64,000 nucleotides of DNA from positions 186,001 through 250,000 of the forward strand of contig CAZIPC010000001.1 in the NCBI GenBank assembly GCA_964541155.1, given 5' to 3'. Position numbers and translations under genes: made by a program. Positions 34,001 to 41,667 of this stretch are shown here, in pieces; the stretch's first letter is position 1, and each line of letters starts with the position of its first letter. A model generated the notes under the pieces. The model was not told where the DNA came from and did not search any database. It saw nothing but the letters and a program-made list of their open reading frames with translations. This DNA is from UBA4416 sp964541155 (GTDB lineage: Bacteria; Bacteroidota; Bacteroidia; B-17B0; Aurantibacillaceae).

Positions 34001-34370
34001 TTCTGATTTTATCCCATTAACAGCAAATACATATACACTTTCATATACTTATGTTGATGCTAATAGTTGTTCTGCAACCACATCGCAAAATGTGGTAGTT
34101 AATTCATGCACAGGAATAGAAGAATTAATTAATAGTAATATAACTATATATCCAAATCCTGTAAAAAACATAGTTCATGTTTTAGTTAATGAAAATTATT
34201 TAAATACTGCTAATATAGAGTTGTATGATGCCTTAGGTTCGTTAATAACTCAACAAAAAATAACAAATGAAGATTCAGTATTAAATTTAGAATCGTTAGC
34301 AAATGGTATTTATTTTGTTAAGATTAGCTCAAATAACTCTCATAGTGTAAAACGAATTATAAAAAATTAA
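31086..34370 (+). CDS. Large T9SS-secreted adhesin-like protein with about 14 Ig/PKD-like repeats
   Basis: About 1094 residues from the ATG at 31086, which gives a clean signal peptide (LILMVVTLFTFNLKSQ); an ATG at 31032 is the alternative. The body is about 14 tandem repeats of 65-72 residues, each with an early Cys in ICxG and a late Cys in a GC pair, separated by strands such as TYTYSxGS and YTVTGT. These look like Ig/PKD-like domains with one disulfide each. The last repeat is divergent. Residues about 1020-1094 are a type A T9SS sorting signal (ITIYPNPVKN, LYDALGSLI, LANGIYFVKI). It is probably a surface or extracellular adhesin. Confidence 0.85.
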   Translation: MSKFTKPLILMVVTLFTFNLKSQTSVITTLSNNPSFNVLNTLCTATVSAVASQSTICEGLTNTLTATGTTSYTWSTGATTASISVSPTVATVYTVTGSDALGCLSTYTITFNVNPKPPVNAVASPTAICSGGTSTLTASGASTYTWNPLFVGAVNIVSRTVTSNFTVTGTSALGCKASKVIRLTVNALPSIAIASSPSVICSGSSSTLTASGATSYTWNTGATTASISASPLSTTIYTVSGKNVAGCMNTKTVSLTVNTKPTLSVTSSGSICAGSSISLSANGASTYTWNPGALTGSLVTVSPSSSTVYSVTGKSVNGCLSSPASLSSITVYTFSPITVNSGSICSGKSFTIVPNGALTYTYSSGSNIVSPSSTSNYTINGTYANGCTNSAISSVTVNAGLPISVNSGSICSGKSFTIIPSGAVTYTYSGGSNIVSPSSTTSYTIDGTDVNGCNNSAISSVTVNTNPSISLNTGGICPGGSFTFTPTGAITYTYSGGSAIVSPSVNTTYTVSGTNAQGCIGSAVSTVSVSSALIFSVNSGSICTGNTFTMLPTGAVSYTYSSGSAVVTPITSTIYTVTGVSAQGCLGTVTSSVTVNTLPTISVNSGSICSGDSYTFTPTGASTYTYSNGSNVVTPSASNIYTITGTSAQGCIGTVTSSVTVNSLPTIIVNNGAICSGESFTLTPTGALTYTYSSGSNIVTPTASSDYTVSGTNSQGCSANAVSSITVNALPIISVNSGAICSGESFTLTPTGALTYTYSNGSAVVSPTTTTDYTVTGTDANGCTNTVGTVSSIIVNSSPILSVNDGTICPGGTFTIVPLGALTYTYSGGSSVVTATVSSSYIVTGTDANGCIGATVSSLFVNALPVVTANATQTAICEGSAVTLTGGGALTYTWSGSVVDGVAFFPRTTDTYTVVGTDVNGCQNSAVSTVTVNPLPTVTFSLIPSPICALTSTVALSGTPAGGTFTGTDIIGSDFIPLTANTYTLSYTYVDANSCSATTSQNVVVNSCTGIEELINSNITIYPNPVKNIVHVLVNENYLNTANIELYDALGSLITQQKITNEDSVLNLESLANGIYFVKISSNNSHSVKRIIKN

Positions 34371-34384
34371 ACAATAAGTAATTT

Positions 34385-34428
34385 AATCAAAAAAAAGCAG
34401 AAGTAACTCTTCTGCTTTTTTTTTGATT
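34385..34428. terminator. Rho-independent terminator after the adhesin gene
   Basis: Core stem GCAGAAG-taact-CTTCTGC flanked by eight A's and nine T's, extended outwards by AATC/GATT. The stem reaches about 19 bp. It begins 15 bases after the adhesin stop and ends 39 bases before the CDF gene. Confidence 0.88.
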
Positions 34429-34466
34429 AAATTTAAAACATTATTAATTACTTTACATTATATCAA

Positions 34467-35450
34467 ATGAATAAAAATTCTTTAAAAATTAATACAATGA
34501 GACTTACATTAATAGTAGGTATTGTGTTAATGGGATTAAAATTTTTAGCATATTATTTAACTCAATCTAGCGCTATTTTAACTGATGCTATAGAGTCTAT
34601 TGTAAATGTATTAGCTGGATCATTTGCTTTGTATAGTTTGTACTATGCTGCTAAACCTAAAGATGAAGATCATCCTTATGGACATGGTAAAATCGAATTT
34701 TTATCAACAGGGGTTGAAGGAGGAATGGTTACTTTAGCAGGAGTAGCAATGACTATTAAAGGCGTTTCTGCTTTTTTTAACCCTCTCGAATTAAAAAATA
34801 TAGATATTGGTTTAGGCATTTCTGTATTTTCTGGACTTATAAATTATATACTTGCAAAAATTTTAATAAAGAAAGGAACAGAGCTTAACTCTTCAACAAT
34901 GATTGCAGATGGTAAACACTTACTTACAGATACATGGAGTAGTGTAGGGTTAGTAGTAGGATTAATTGTCATTTATTTCACAAATTTATTTTGGATAGAT
35001 TATATAATTACAATAGCATTAGGTGTATTTATTACCATTACTGGTTTTCATTTAATTAAAGAATCTATTTTTAATTTATTAGATAAAGCTGATTATGAAA
35101 AAATAAAACATTTAATTACGGTACTTAATACCAAACGTAATTCTAGTTGGATTGATATACATAATTTAAGGGTAGTTAAATATGGTTCGGTTGTTCATGT
35201 AGATTGTCATATGACCTTACCTTGGTATTATACTTTAGAGGAAGCTCATAAAGAAGTAGATGATTTAGATAAATTAGTAACAGAAGAGTTTAGTCATGAT
35301 ATTGAATTTTTTATTCATGCAGACCCTTGTTTACCAAAATCTTGTTCTATTTGCGAAATGCATCATTGTAAAGAAAGAAAACACGGTTTCATTAAAAAAT
35401 TAGAATGGAATATGGGAAATGTTTTGCCTGATACAAAACATACTTTATAA
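34467..35450 (+). CDS. Cation diffusion facilitator (CDF) family transporter
   Basis: 327-residue CDF-type metal/proton antiporter. Six N-terminal transmembrane helices include LTDAIESIVNVLAGSFAL (the conserved D-x3-S/D in helix II), the DHPYGHGKIEF loop and a second HLLTDTWSSVGLVVG in helix V supplying the metal site. The cytoplasmic ferredoxin-like domain has HVDCHMTL and DIEFFIHADP. An extra C-terminal Cys/His-rich stretch (CLPKSCSICEMHHC) could bind metal. The substrate is probably Zn2+, Co2+, Fe2+ or Mn2+. It converges with the CCA-adding enzyme gene (one-base gap between stops). Confidence 0.9.
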   Translation: MNKNSLKINTMRLTLIVGIVLMGLKFLAYYLTQSSAILTDAIESIVNVLAGSFALYSLYYAAKPKDEDHPYGHGKIEFLSTGVEGGMVTLAGVAMTIKGVSAFFNPLELKNIDIGLGISVFSGLINYILAKILIKKGTELNSSTMIADGKHLLTDTWSSVGLVVGLIVIYFTNLFWIDYIITIALGVFITITGFHLIKESIFNLLDKADYEKIKHLITVLNTKRNSSWIDIHNLRVVKYGSVVHVDCHMTLPWYYTLEEAHKEVDDLDKLVTEEFSHDIEFFIHADPCLPKSCSICEMHHCKERKHGFIKKLEWNMGNVLPDTKHTL

Positions 35451-35451
35451 A

Positions 35452-36846
35452 TTAATTTAATTGTTTGGCTTTTTCTTGCAAAAACAATAATGCTAATTCT
35501 CTATCATTAGGAATAATTCCGTCTAGTATAGCATCTTTTAGAGCATTTTTTAAATCACCAACTTTTTTACAAGGTGGTAATTTAAATATTTGCATAATTT
35601 CTTCCCCACTTACAGGTGGTTGCCAATTTCTTATTTTATCTTTTTCTTCAAGTTCTTTTAATTTTTCTCTAACTAATTCAAAATTTTGTAAATAACGTTT
35701 TACTTTATTTGGATTTTTTGTAGTGATATCCGCTTCACATAAAGTCATTAAATCATCAATATCATCACCTGCTTCAAATAATACTCTTCTGATGGCGCTA
35801 TCTGTTATTTCTGTTTTAGCTAGTACAATTGGCCTTAAATGAAGTAATACTAATTTTTGAACGTATTTCATTTTATCATTCAAGGGTAATCTTAAATTTT
35901 CAAATAGTTTTGGAACCATACGAGCTCCTTTATCTTCATGTCCATGAAATGTCCATCCATGATCGGGTTCAAAACGTTTGGTAGCGGGTTTTGCTATATC
36001 GTGTAATATAGCTGCCCATCTAAGCCATAAATTGTTACTTTTTTTTGCGGTATTATCTAATACTTCTAAAGTATGATAAAAATTATCTTTATGAGATTTT
36101 CCATTGATTGTTTCAACCCCATGTAATTTTATCATTTCCGGAAAAATAATATGTAATAAGCCAGTATCAAATAATAATTTAAATCCCACTGATGGAGTAG
36201 GAGAGAGTATGATTTTATTTAATTCGTCTGTAATACGTTCTTTAGAAACTATACTTATTCTTGTTTTATTTTTTGAGATTGCTTCTAAAGATTTTATTTC
36301 AATTGAAAATCCTAATTGTGATGAAAAACGTATAGCCCTCATCATTCTTAATGGATCATCACTGTAGGTAATTTCAGGTTCAAGTGGTGTTCTAATAATT
36401 TGATGTTCAATATCGCTTAGCCCATTAAATGGATCTAATAATTTCCCAAAATTAGATTGACTTAATCCTATTGCTAGTGCGTTTATTGTAAAATCTCTTC
36501 TATTTTGATCATCTTCTAGTGATCCATCTTCTACAATTGGTTTTCTTGAATCACGATTGTATGATTCTCTTCTTGCTCCAACAAATTCAATTTCTAGATC
36601 ATTAATTTTTACTTGAGCTGTACCAAAATTTTTAAAAACAGATAAATGCGCAGTTTCTCCCAATTGCTTATGAACAAGCTCTGCTAATTCAATGCCTTTA
36701 CCAATAGTAACAATGTCTATATCTTTGCTTTCTCTTCCTAAAAATATATCACGCACAAAACCACCAATTACATAGGCATCTACTCCTAATTGATTTGCGC
36801 AATCAGCTAATGTATTAAATATAGGATGTTTTAAATACTTATTCAC
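35452..36846 (-). CDS. cca: CCA tRNA nucleotidyltransferase with HD domain
   Basis: 464-residue class II nucleotidyltransferase that adds or repairs the 3' CCA of tRNAs. The head motif GGFVRDIFLGRESKDIDIV carries the two catalytic aspartates (about residues 26-44), followed by RRDFTINALAIG and DDPLRMMRAIRFSSQLGF. An HD-type hydrolase domain (HDIAKPATKRF, GHEDKGA) follows at about 270-330. The start is taken as GTG at 36846; the adjacent TTG at 36849 is equally in frame. The tmRNA in this window lacks an encoded CCA and would be one client. Confidence 0.9.
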   Translation of the reverse strand: MNKYLKHPIFNTLADCANQLGVDAYVIGGFVRDIFLGRESKDIDIVTIGKGIELAELVHKQLGETAHLSVFKNFGTAQVKINDLEIEFVGARRESYNRDSRKPIVEDGSLEDDQNRRDFTINALAIGLSQSNFGKLLDPFNGLSDIEHQIIRTPLEPEITYSDDPLRMMRAIRFSSQLGFSIEIKSLEAISKNKTRISIVSKERITDELNKIILSPTPSVGFKLLFDTGLLHIIFPEMIKLHGVETINGKSHKDNFYHTLEVLDNTAKKSNNLWLRWAAILHDIAKPATKRFEPDHGWTFHGHEDKGARMVPKLFENLRLPLNDKMKYVQKLVLLHLRPIVLAKTEITDSAIRRVLFEAGDDIDDLMTLCEADITTKNPNKVKRYLQNFELVREKLKELEEKDKIRNWQPPVSGEEIMQIFKLPPCKKVGDLKNALKDAILDGIIPNDRELALLFLQEKAKQLN

Positions 36847-36869
36847 CAAGTAAAAATAACGAATATTAT

Positions 36870-37163
36870 TTATGAATACTTTACTAATTTATCTTCAAAA
36901 AATAAATCTTGAGTTCCAGCATGCATTTTCATGTTTATGATTAATTCATCACATCCATTTGATAAAGTTGATTTTCTGATTTTATTAATTAAATCAAAAA
37001 TTTCAGAATATGTGCCTTCTACCACTGTTTCAAATGGACAAACTAAATAATTAAGTTTAGAATCTTTTATACAATCAATAGCTTTATCAATTAATTGTAT
37101 TTTATCAGCAGTACATTTAGTTGGTAATAATTGAATGGTAACATTTATTTTTAAATTATCCAT
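36870..37163 (-). CDS. Thiamine-binding protein (MTH1187/YkoF/DUF77 family)
   Basis: 97-residue protein with the ferredoxin-like fold pattern of the MTH1187/YkoF superfamily: strand KINVTIQLLPT, helix IQLIDKAIDCIKDS, strand YLVCPFETVVEGTYSEIFDLINK and a final strand ELIINMKMHAG. The PFETVVEG motif is diagnostic of this group, whose members bind thiamine or related pyrimidines. It has no thiamine-transport gene beside it, so its role is unclear. It is a minus-strand gene 20 bases upstream of cca and could share its transcript. Confidence 0.8.
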   Translation of the reverse strand: MDNLKINVTIQLLPTKCTADKIQLIDKAIDCIKDSKLNYLVCPFETVVEGTYSEIFDLINKIRKSTLSNGCDELIINMKMHAGTQDLFFEDKLVKYS

Positions 37164-37246
37164 GTTTATAATTTTTATGTCTTAATTATAAATGCTTTGA
37201 GTTTAAATTTATAAATCTACTAATAATATAAGCTGTTAAACTCAGC

Positions 37247-37645
37247 TTAAATTGTAAGAGATGCTAATTTATCAGCCATCGTATTAATTAACTCTTTCAA
37301 TGGTTTTTCTGCCATTGTTTTAATAAAGGGATTCATATCTCCCTCTAGTTCAATATGAGTGTGTTGATTTGCTGTAAAATAAATATGAAGTGTAAAAACA
37401 AATTTTGCAATGCCAGTTGTTTCAAAAGTAATTCTAGATTTTGGAGAATGTTCTTTTATTTTTATACTTAATGGCATTAATCCTTTAATTGTAAATGAGC
37501 ATTGAGTATCGCTGCATTCAAAATTATCAATTTTTTCTTCGGGAAGTAAATGTTTAAAATGGTTGAAATTACCCATAAAATCAAATAAATCATCAGTATT
37601 TGATTTTGTAGTGTGAGTATTGCTCAATATACTAAAATGTGCCAA
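37247..37645 (-). CDS. SRPBCC (START-like) family protein
   Basis: 132-residue protein with the SRPBCC fold layout: an N-terminal strand (AHFSILSNTHT), short helices DDLFDFMGNFNHFKHLLP, central strands (CSFTIKGLMPLSIKIKEHS, RITFETTG, FVFTLHIYFTANQHTHIELEGDM) and a long C-terminal helix (ELINTMADKLASL). The cavity of this fold binds lipids or small ligands; the ligand is unknown. It lies 12 bases after pyrE on the same strand, an arrangement I associate with Bacteroidota. Confidence 0.75.
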   Translation of the reverse strand: MAHFSILSNTHTTKSNTDDLFDFMGNFNHFKHLLPEEKIDNFECSDTQCSFTIKGLMPLSIKIKEHSPKSRITFETTGIAKFVFTLHIYFTANQHTHIELEGDMNPFIKTMAEKPLKELINTMADKLASLTI

Positions 37646-37657
37646 AATAAATGTAAT

Positions 37658-38305
37658 TTATTGATTCCAAGTCGAAGGACTTTGTCTCCATGTTTTAAGT
37701 GGCTCTAAATCGTTTTCTGTTATATAGTTATGTTTTAAAGCAACTTCAATTAATGTATCATAATCACATAATGTAGATAATGGACAATTAGCTTTTTTCA
37801 TGTTTTCTGTTGCTTCGTCAAAACCATAAGTAAAAATAGCAACCATTCCTTTAACATTACATCCCTTTTCTCTTAAAGCATCTACTGCTTTTATACTACT
37901 TCCACCTGTAGAAATTAAATCTTCAATAACAACAACACTCTGATCTTTTTCAACAACTCCCTCAATCATATTTGTTAAGCCGTGTTTTTTTGCTTCACTT
38001 CTAACATAAACAAATGGTAATCCCATATCTTGAGCAATTAATGCGCCTTGAGCAATACCACCTGTTGCAACGCCGGCTATAACATCTGGTTTCCCAAATC
38101 GTTCGTTAATTACATTTACATATTGTTGACGAATGTATGTTCTAATTTGAGGATAAGATAATGTTTTTCTATTGTCACAATAAATAGGTGATTTCCAACC
38201 AGACGCCCATGTAAATGGTTGTTCGGGTTGAAGCTTAATTGCTTTGATTTGTAATAAAAATTCGGCAACTTTATGCGCCGCATCGTCAAATGGAGTCATT
38301 GTCAT
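37658..38305 (-). CDS. pyrE: Orotate phosphoribosyltransferase
   Basis: 215-residue enzyme making OMP from orotate and PRPP. The PRPP loop VVVIEDLISTGGSSIKA (about 124-140) and the N-terminal FTWASGWKSPIYCDNRK, typical of OPRT substrate binding, are present, with GVATGGIAQGALIA upstream of the loop. The length is normal. It works in the same pathway as pyrB, 26 kb away, but the pyrimidine genes are not clustered. It is divergent from the Nudix gene with a 46-base gap, and first in a two-gene unit with the SRPBCC gene. Confidence 0.95.
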   Translation of the reverse strand: MTMTPFDDAAHKVAEFLLQIKAIKLQPEQPFTWASGWKSPIYCDNRKTLSYPQIRTYIRQQYVNVINERFGKPDVIAGVATGGIAQGALIAQDMGLPFVYVRSEAKKHGLTNMIEGVVEKDQSVVVIEDLISTGGSSIKAVDALREKGCNVKGMVAIFTYGFDEATENMKKANCPLSTLCDYDTLIEVALKHNYITENDLEPLKTWRQSPSTWNQ

Positions 38306-38351
38306 AGGGCAGTAAAAATAAGAGTATTAACGGTACTAAATACATTAAATT

Positions 38352-38960
38352 ATGAACATCATCATATATTATTTGTCGAAAAAAATAATTATTCAATTAA
38401 AAAATCAACATTCAGAAAATCAATCATTTAAAAATATTGATAAACTTAAAAAAGCTGAAATTTTTTCAGAGTTTAAAATTTTTATAAATGATACTAACAG
38501 TTCTGAATTATATTTTGAAACCAAAAATTTAGAAAAAGCTTTTGAAAAATTTAAAAAATTATTTAAATACATTTATGCTGCCGGTGGCTTAATAGAAAAA
38601 GATGATAAGTATTTATTTATTTACAGATTAAAAAAATGGGATTTACCAAAAGGTAAATTAGATTTGGGAGAGAGCCCAGAAGAAGCAGCTATTAGGGAAT
38701 GTGAAGAAGAATGTGGAATAACTCAATTAACCATTTTAAAATCTTTACAGCCTACTTATCATATTTATGAATATAAAGGAGCTTATGCTCTTAAGCACAC
38801 ATATTGGTATCATATGTCTACAAAACATACCTCGAATTTAGTACCACAATTAGAAGAAAATATTGAAAGAGTGGAATGGTTTACAAAAACACAAATACAT
38901 CAAGATGTAGTATCTAATACGTATCCAGCCATATTAAGTGTATTAAAAAATAGTATTTAA
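38352..38960 (+). CDS. Nudix hydrolase
   Basis: 202-residue protein with a complete Nudix box, GKLDLGESPEEAAIRE followed by CEEECGI (about 97-119), matching G-x5-E-x7-REUxEExGU. The N-terminal 70 residues, rich in Lys and aromatic residues, are a Bacteroidota-type extension of unknown role. Nudix enzymes cleave nucleoside diphosphates linked to a variable moiety; the substrate cannot be assigned. It is divergent from pyrE, and no partner gene is apparent downstream. Confidence 0.88.
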   Translation: MNIIIYYLSKKIIIQLKNQHSENQSFKNIDKLKKAEIFSEFKIFINDTNSSELYFETKNLEKAFEKFKKLFKYIYAAGGLIEKDDKYLFIYRLKKWDLPKGKLDLGESPEEAAIRECEEECGITQLTILKSLQPTYHIYEYKGAYALKHTYWYHMSTKHTSNLVPQLEENIERVEWFTKTQIHQDVVSNTYPAILSVLKNSI

Positions 38961-38994
38961 TGTGCAATTAATGTTAAACAAATATAAATTTTAG

Positions 38995-39002
38995 TATATT
39001 TG
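38995..39002 (+). promoter_or_regulatory. Candidate -7 promoter element (TATATTTG) for the LacI-type regulator
   Basis: A full match to TAnnTTTG, 22 bases before the ATG at 39025. No good TTG is seen at the -33 spacing. Confidence 0.5.
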
Positions 39003-39024
39003 TTTTAACTTAATTTACGCACAT

Positions 39025-40068
39025 ATGGGTTTAAAAAAAACTTTGTTAGACGACATTGCTAAAGAGCTTAATGTCTCAAAAACATTAGTATCTATGGTTA
39101 TTAATGGAAAAGGAGATTCCTACGGAATTAGTAAAAAAACTCAAGAGAAGGTATTATCAAAAGCAAACGAAATGGAGTATACTCCTAATATTTTTGCTCG
39201 AGCTTTAAGAACAGGAAAAAGTAATTTAATTGCATTGTTAGTTGCAGATATATCTAATTTATTTTATTCAAATATTGCAAAACATATTGAACAACAATTA
39301 GCTTTAAAAGGCTACAATTTAATTATTTGTAGTACAGATGAAAACATTGAGCGTGAAGAAAAGCTTATTAATTTATTTGCCGAGCAACATATGGTTGATG
39401 GCATAATCGTTGCTACAACAAGTAATAATGGACATTATTTTAAAAAAGAACGGTTACGAAATTTTCCTATAGTATTTATAGATCGGTATTTATCAGATAT
39501 CGAATCAAATTATGTGGTAGCAAATAACTATCAAGGTTCATTTGAATTAACCGACTTATTAATTCAAAAAGGTTGTAAATCTATTTTAGCGGTTAATATC
39601 ACGCCTTCTTATATTAGTTCTCTTTCAGAGAGAGTGAATGGATTTAAAGATGCATTACATAAGCATGATGTTAAATTTAAAAAAGAACATTTATTAGAAG
39701 TAGAATTTGATAATATTCATAACGATTTATCAAAAAAAATAATTTCAGTATTAAATCAGGATAATAAAATAGATGCTATTTATACATTAAATAACCATTT
39801 AGCAGCTGCTTGTTTAAATGTATTTAATGAAATAGGCTTTGATGCAGAAAAAGAAGGCGTTTGTTTTGCTTCGTTTGATGATATTAGTTTATTTGATTTT
39901 GTAAAACCTAATATTATATCGGTATCTCAACCACTTGAACAAATTGGTATTGAGGCTGCAAAACTTGTGGTTAATTTAATTGATGATAAATCTTCAGAAA
40001 AAATTTATAGCAAAATCATTTTACCTACATCTATTGTTTCGAGAAATCAACTAGAAACTTTGGTTTAA
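39025..40068 (+). CDS. LacI family transcriptional regulator
   Basis: 347-residue regulator. The N-terminal LacI helix-turn-helix (LLDDIAKELNVSKTLVSMVINGKG, about 6-29) includes the hinge region NIFARALRTGKSN. A sugar-binding periplasmic-type domain follows (about 60-345) with IALLVADISNLFYSNI, GIIVATTS and SFDDISLFDFVKPNIISVSQP. LacI proteins usually control carbohydrate uptake genes, but no sugar operon is adjacent, so the effector and targets are unknown. The next gene (lpdA) is separated by 154 bases with no obvious LacI operator that I could identify. Confidence 0.9.
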   Translation: MGLKKTLLDDIAKELNVSKTLVSMVINGKGDSYGISKKTQEKVLSKANEMEYTPNIFARALRTGKSNLIALLVADISNLFYSNIAKHIEQQLALKGYNLIICSTDENIEREEKLINLFAEQHMVDGIIVATTSNNGHYFKKERLRNFPIVFIDRYLSDIESNYVVANNYQGSFELTDLLIQKGCKSILAVNITPSYISSLSERVNGFKDALHKHDVKFKKEHLLEVEFDNIHNDLSKKIISVLNQDNKIDAIYTLNNHLAAACLNVFNEIGFDAEKEGVCFASFDDISLFDFVKPNIISVSQPLEQIGIEAAKLVVNLIDDKSSEKIYSKIILPTSIVSRNQLETLV

Positions 40069-40222
40069 ATATAAAACTTACAATATTTTATATTCATATA
40101 ATTTCATCGTATTTTTTGTTTAGTAACCCAAAACGTTTGAAATTCCTTTTATTTATACATAAAATAGATAAATTTTATGTCTTTTAAAAAAACTGTATAT
40201 TAGCGGTTCTAAAAAACACACT

Positions 40223-41611
40223 ATGAATTACGATGTTATTGTTATAGGAAGCGGACCAGGAGGTTATGTAACTGCTATTCGCGCTTCACAATTAGGATTA
40301 AAAACAGCTATTATTGAACGCGAAAGCTTAGGAGGTATTTGCCTTAATTGGGGATGTATACCTACTAAGGCTCTTTTAAAAAGTGCTCAAGTATTTGAAT
40401 ATTTAAATCATTCTAAAGAATACGGTATTAGTGCAGATAATATTAAGGCCGATTTTAATGCAGTGATTAAACGAAGTAGAGATGTGGCGGATGGCATGAG
40501 TAAAGGCATTCAATTTTTAATGAAAAAAAATAAAATTGATGTAATTATGGGTACTGCTACCGTTAAAGTAGGTAAAAAAGTAGAAGTAAAAGCGGCTGAT
40601 GGTAAAGTTAGTACTGTAGAAGCCAAACATATTATTATTGCAACAGGTGCTCGCTCTCGTCAATTACCAAACTTACCACAAGATGGTAAAAAAATTATTG
40701 GTTACCGCGAAGCAATGACTTTGCCTAAACAACCAAAATCGTTAGTAGTAGTTGGTTCTGGAGCTATTGGTGTTGAGTTTGCATATTTTTATGCTACAAT
40801 GGGTACTAAAGTAACTATTGTTGAGTTTATGCCAAATATTGTACCTGTTGAAGACGAAGAAGTATCTAAACAATTAGAAAAATCTTTAAAGAAAATTGGT
40901 ATTGAGATTATGACAGAAGCATCTGTTGAGAGTGTTGATACTAAATCAGACTTAAGTAAGGTAAATGTTAAAACTAAAACAGGTAACATTGTTTTAGAAG
41001 CTGAAGTTGTTTTATCAGCGGTTGGTATTGAAGCTAACATTACTGGTTTGGGCTTAGAAACTGTTGGTATTGCTACTGATAAAGGTAAAATTGTTACAGA
41101 TAAATATTACGCAACTAACGTACCTGGTTACTACGCCATTGGTGATTGTGTTGGTGGACAAGCATTAGCGCATGTGGCAAGTGCAGAAGGAATTACTTGT
41201 GTTGAGAAAATTGCTGGTGTTCATACAGAACCTATTGATTATAATAACATACCAGGGTGTACTTATTGCCAACCTGAAGTTGCTTCGGTTGGTATGACTG
41301 AAAAACAAGCAAAAGAAAAAGGCTATACATTAAAAGTGGGTAAATTTCCATTCTCAGCATCTGGTAAAGCAAGTGCTTCGGGAGCAAAAGATGGATTTAT
41401 AAAATTAATTTTTGATGCTAAATACGGTGAGTTATTAGGTGCTCATATGATTGGTGCTAATGTAACTGAGATGATTGCTGAAATTGTAGCAATTCGCAAA
41501 TTAGAAACTACAGGGCACGAATTAATAAAAACTGTACATCCTCATCCAACTATGAGCGAAGCTATTATGGAAGCTGCTGCTGCTGCATATGGAGAAGTAA
41601 TTCATTTATAG
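40223..41611 (+). CDS. lpdA: Dihydrolipoyl dehydrogenase
   Basis: 462-residue flavoprotein, the E3 component of pyruvate and 2-oxoglutarate dehydrogenases and the glycine cleavage system. The FAD motif GSGPGGYVTAIRA is at 9-21, the redox disulfide Cys40/Cys45 lies in GGICLNWGCIPTKA, the NAD motif is VVGSGAIGVEFA and the C-terminal catalytic HPHPTMSEA carries the active-site His. Codon use shows somewhat more G/C than neighbours, fitting a highly expressed gene. It is monocistronic and ends at a terminator shared with the convergent HTTM-like gene. Confidence 0.96.
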   Translation: MNYDVIVIGSGPGGYVTAIRASQLGLKTAIIERESLGGICLNWGCIPTKALLKSAQVFEYLNHSKEYGISADNIKADFNAVIKRSRDVADGMSKGIQFLMKKNKIDVIMGTATVKVGKKVEVKAADGKVSTVEAKHIIIATGARSRQLPNLPQDGKKIIGYREAMTLPKQPKSLVVVGSGAIGVEFAYFYATMGTKVTIVEFMPNIVPVEDEEVSKQLEKSLKKIGIEIMTEASVESVDTKSDLSKVNVKTKTGNIVLEAEVVLSAVGIEANITGLGLETVGIATDKGKIVTDKYYATNVPGYYAIGDCVGGQALAHVASAEGITCVEKIAGVHTEPIDYNNIPGCTYCQPEVASVGMTEKQAKEKGYTLKVGKFPFSASGKASASGAKDGFIKLIFDAKYGELLGAHMIGANVTEMIAEIVAIRKLETTGHELIKTVHPHPTMSEAIMEAAAAAYGEVIHL

Positions 41612-41628
41612 TATTAAAAAGTATCTAT

Positions 41629-41660
41629 AAAAAAAGCGCAATAACCATTGCGCTTTTTTT
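41629..41660. terminator. Rho-independent terminator between lpdA and the HTTM-like gene
   Basis: Stem AAAAAAAGCGCAAT / ATTGCGCTTTTTTT, 14 bp and perfect, with loop AACC. It lies 17 bases after the lpdA stop and eight bases before the stop of the convergent gene, so it probably works in both directions. Confidence 0.9.
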
Positions 41661-41667
41661 GTATACT

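Noticed and set aside
41040..41611. Higher G+C at lpdA as a sign of horizontal transfer
   Set aside because: It is a conserved housekeeping enzyme and the composition change is small; codon bias from high expression explains it better.
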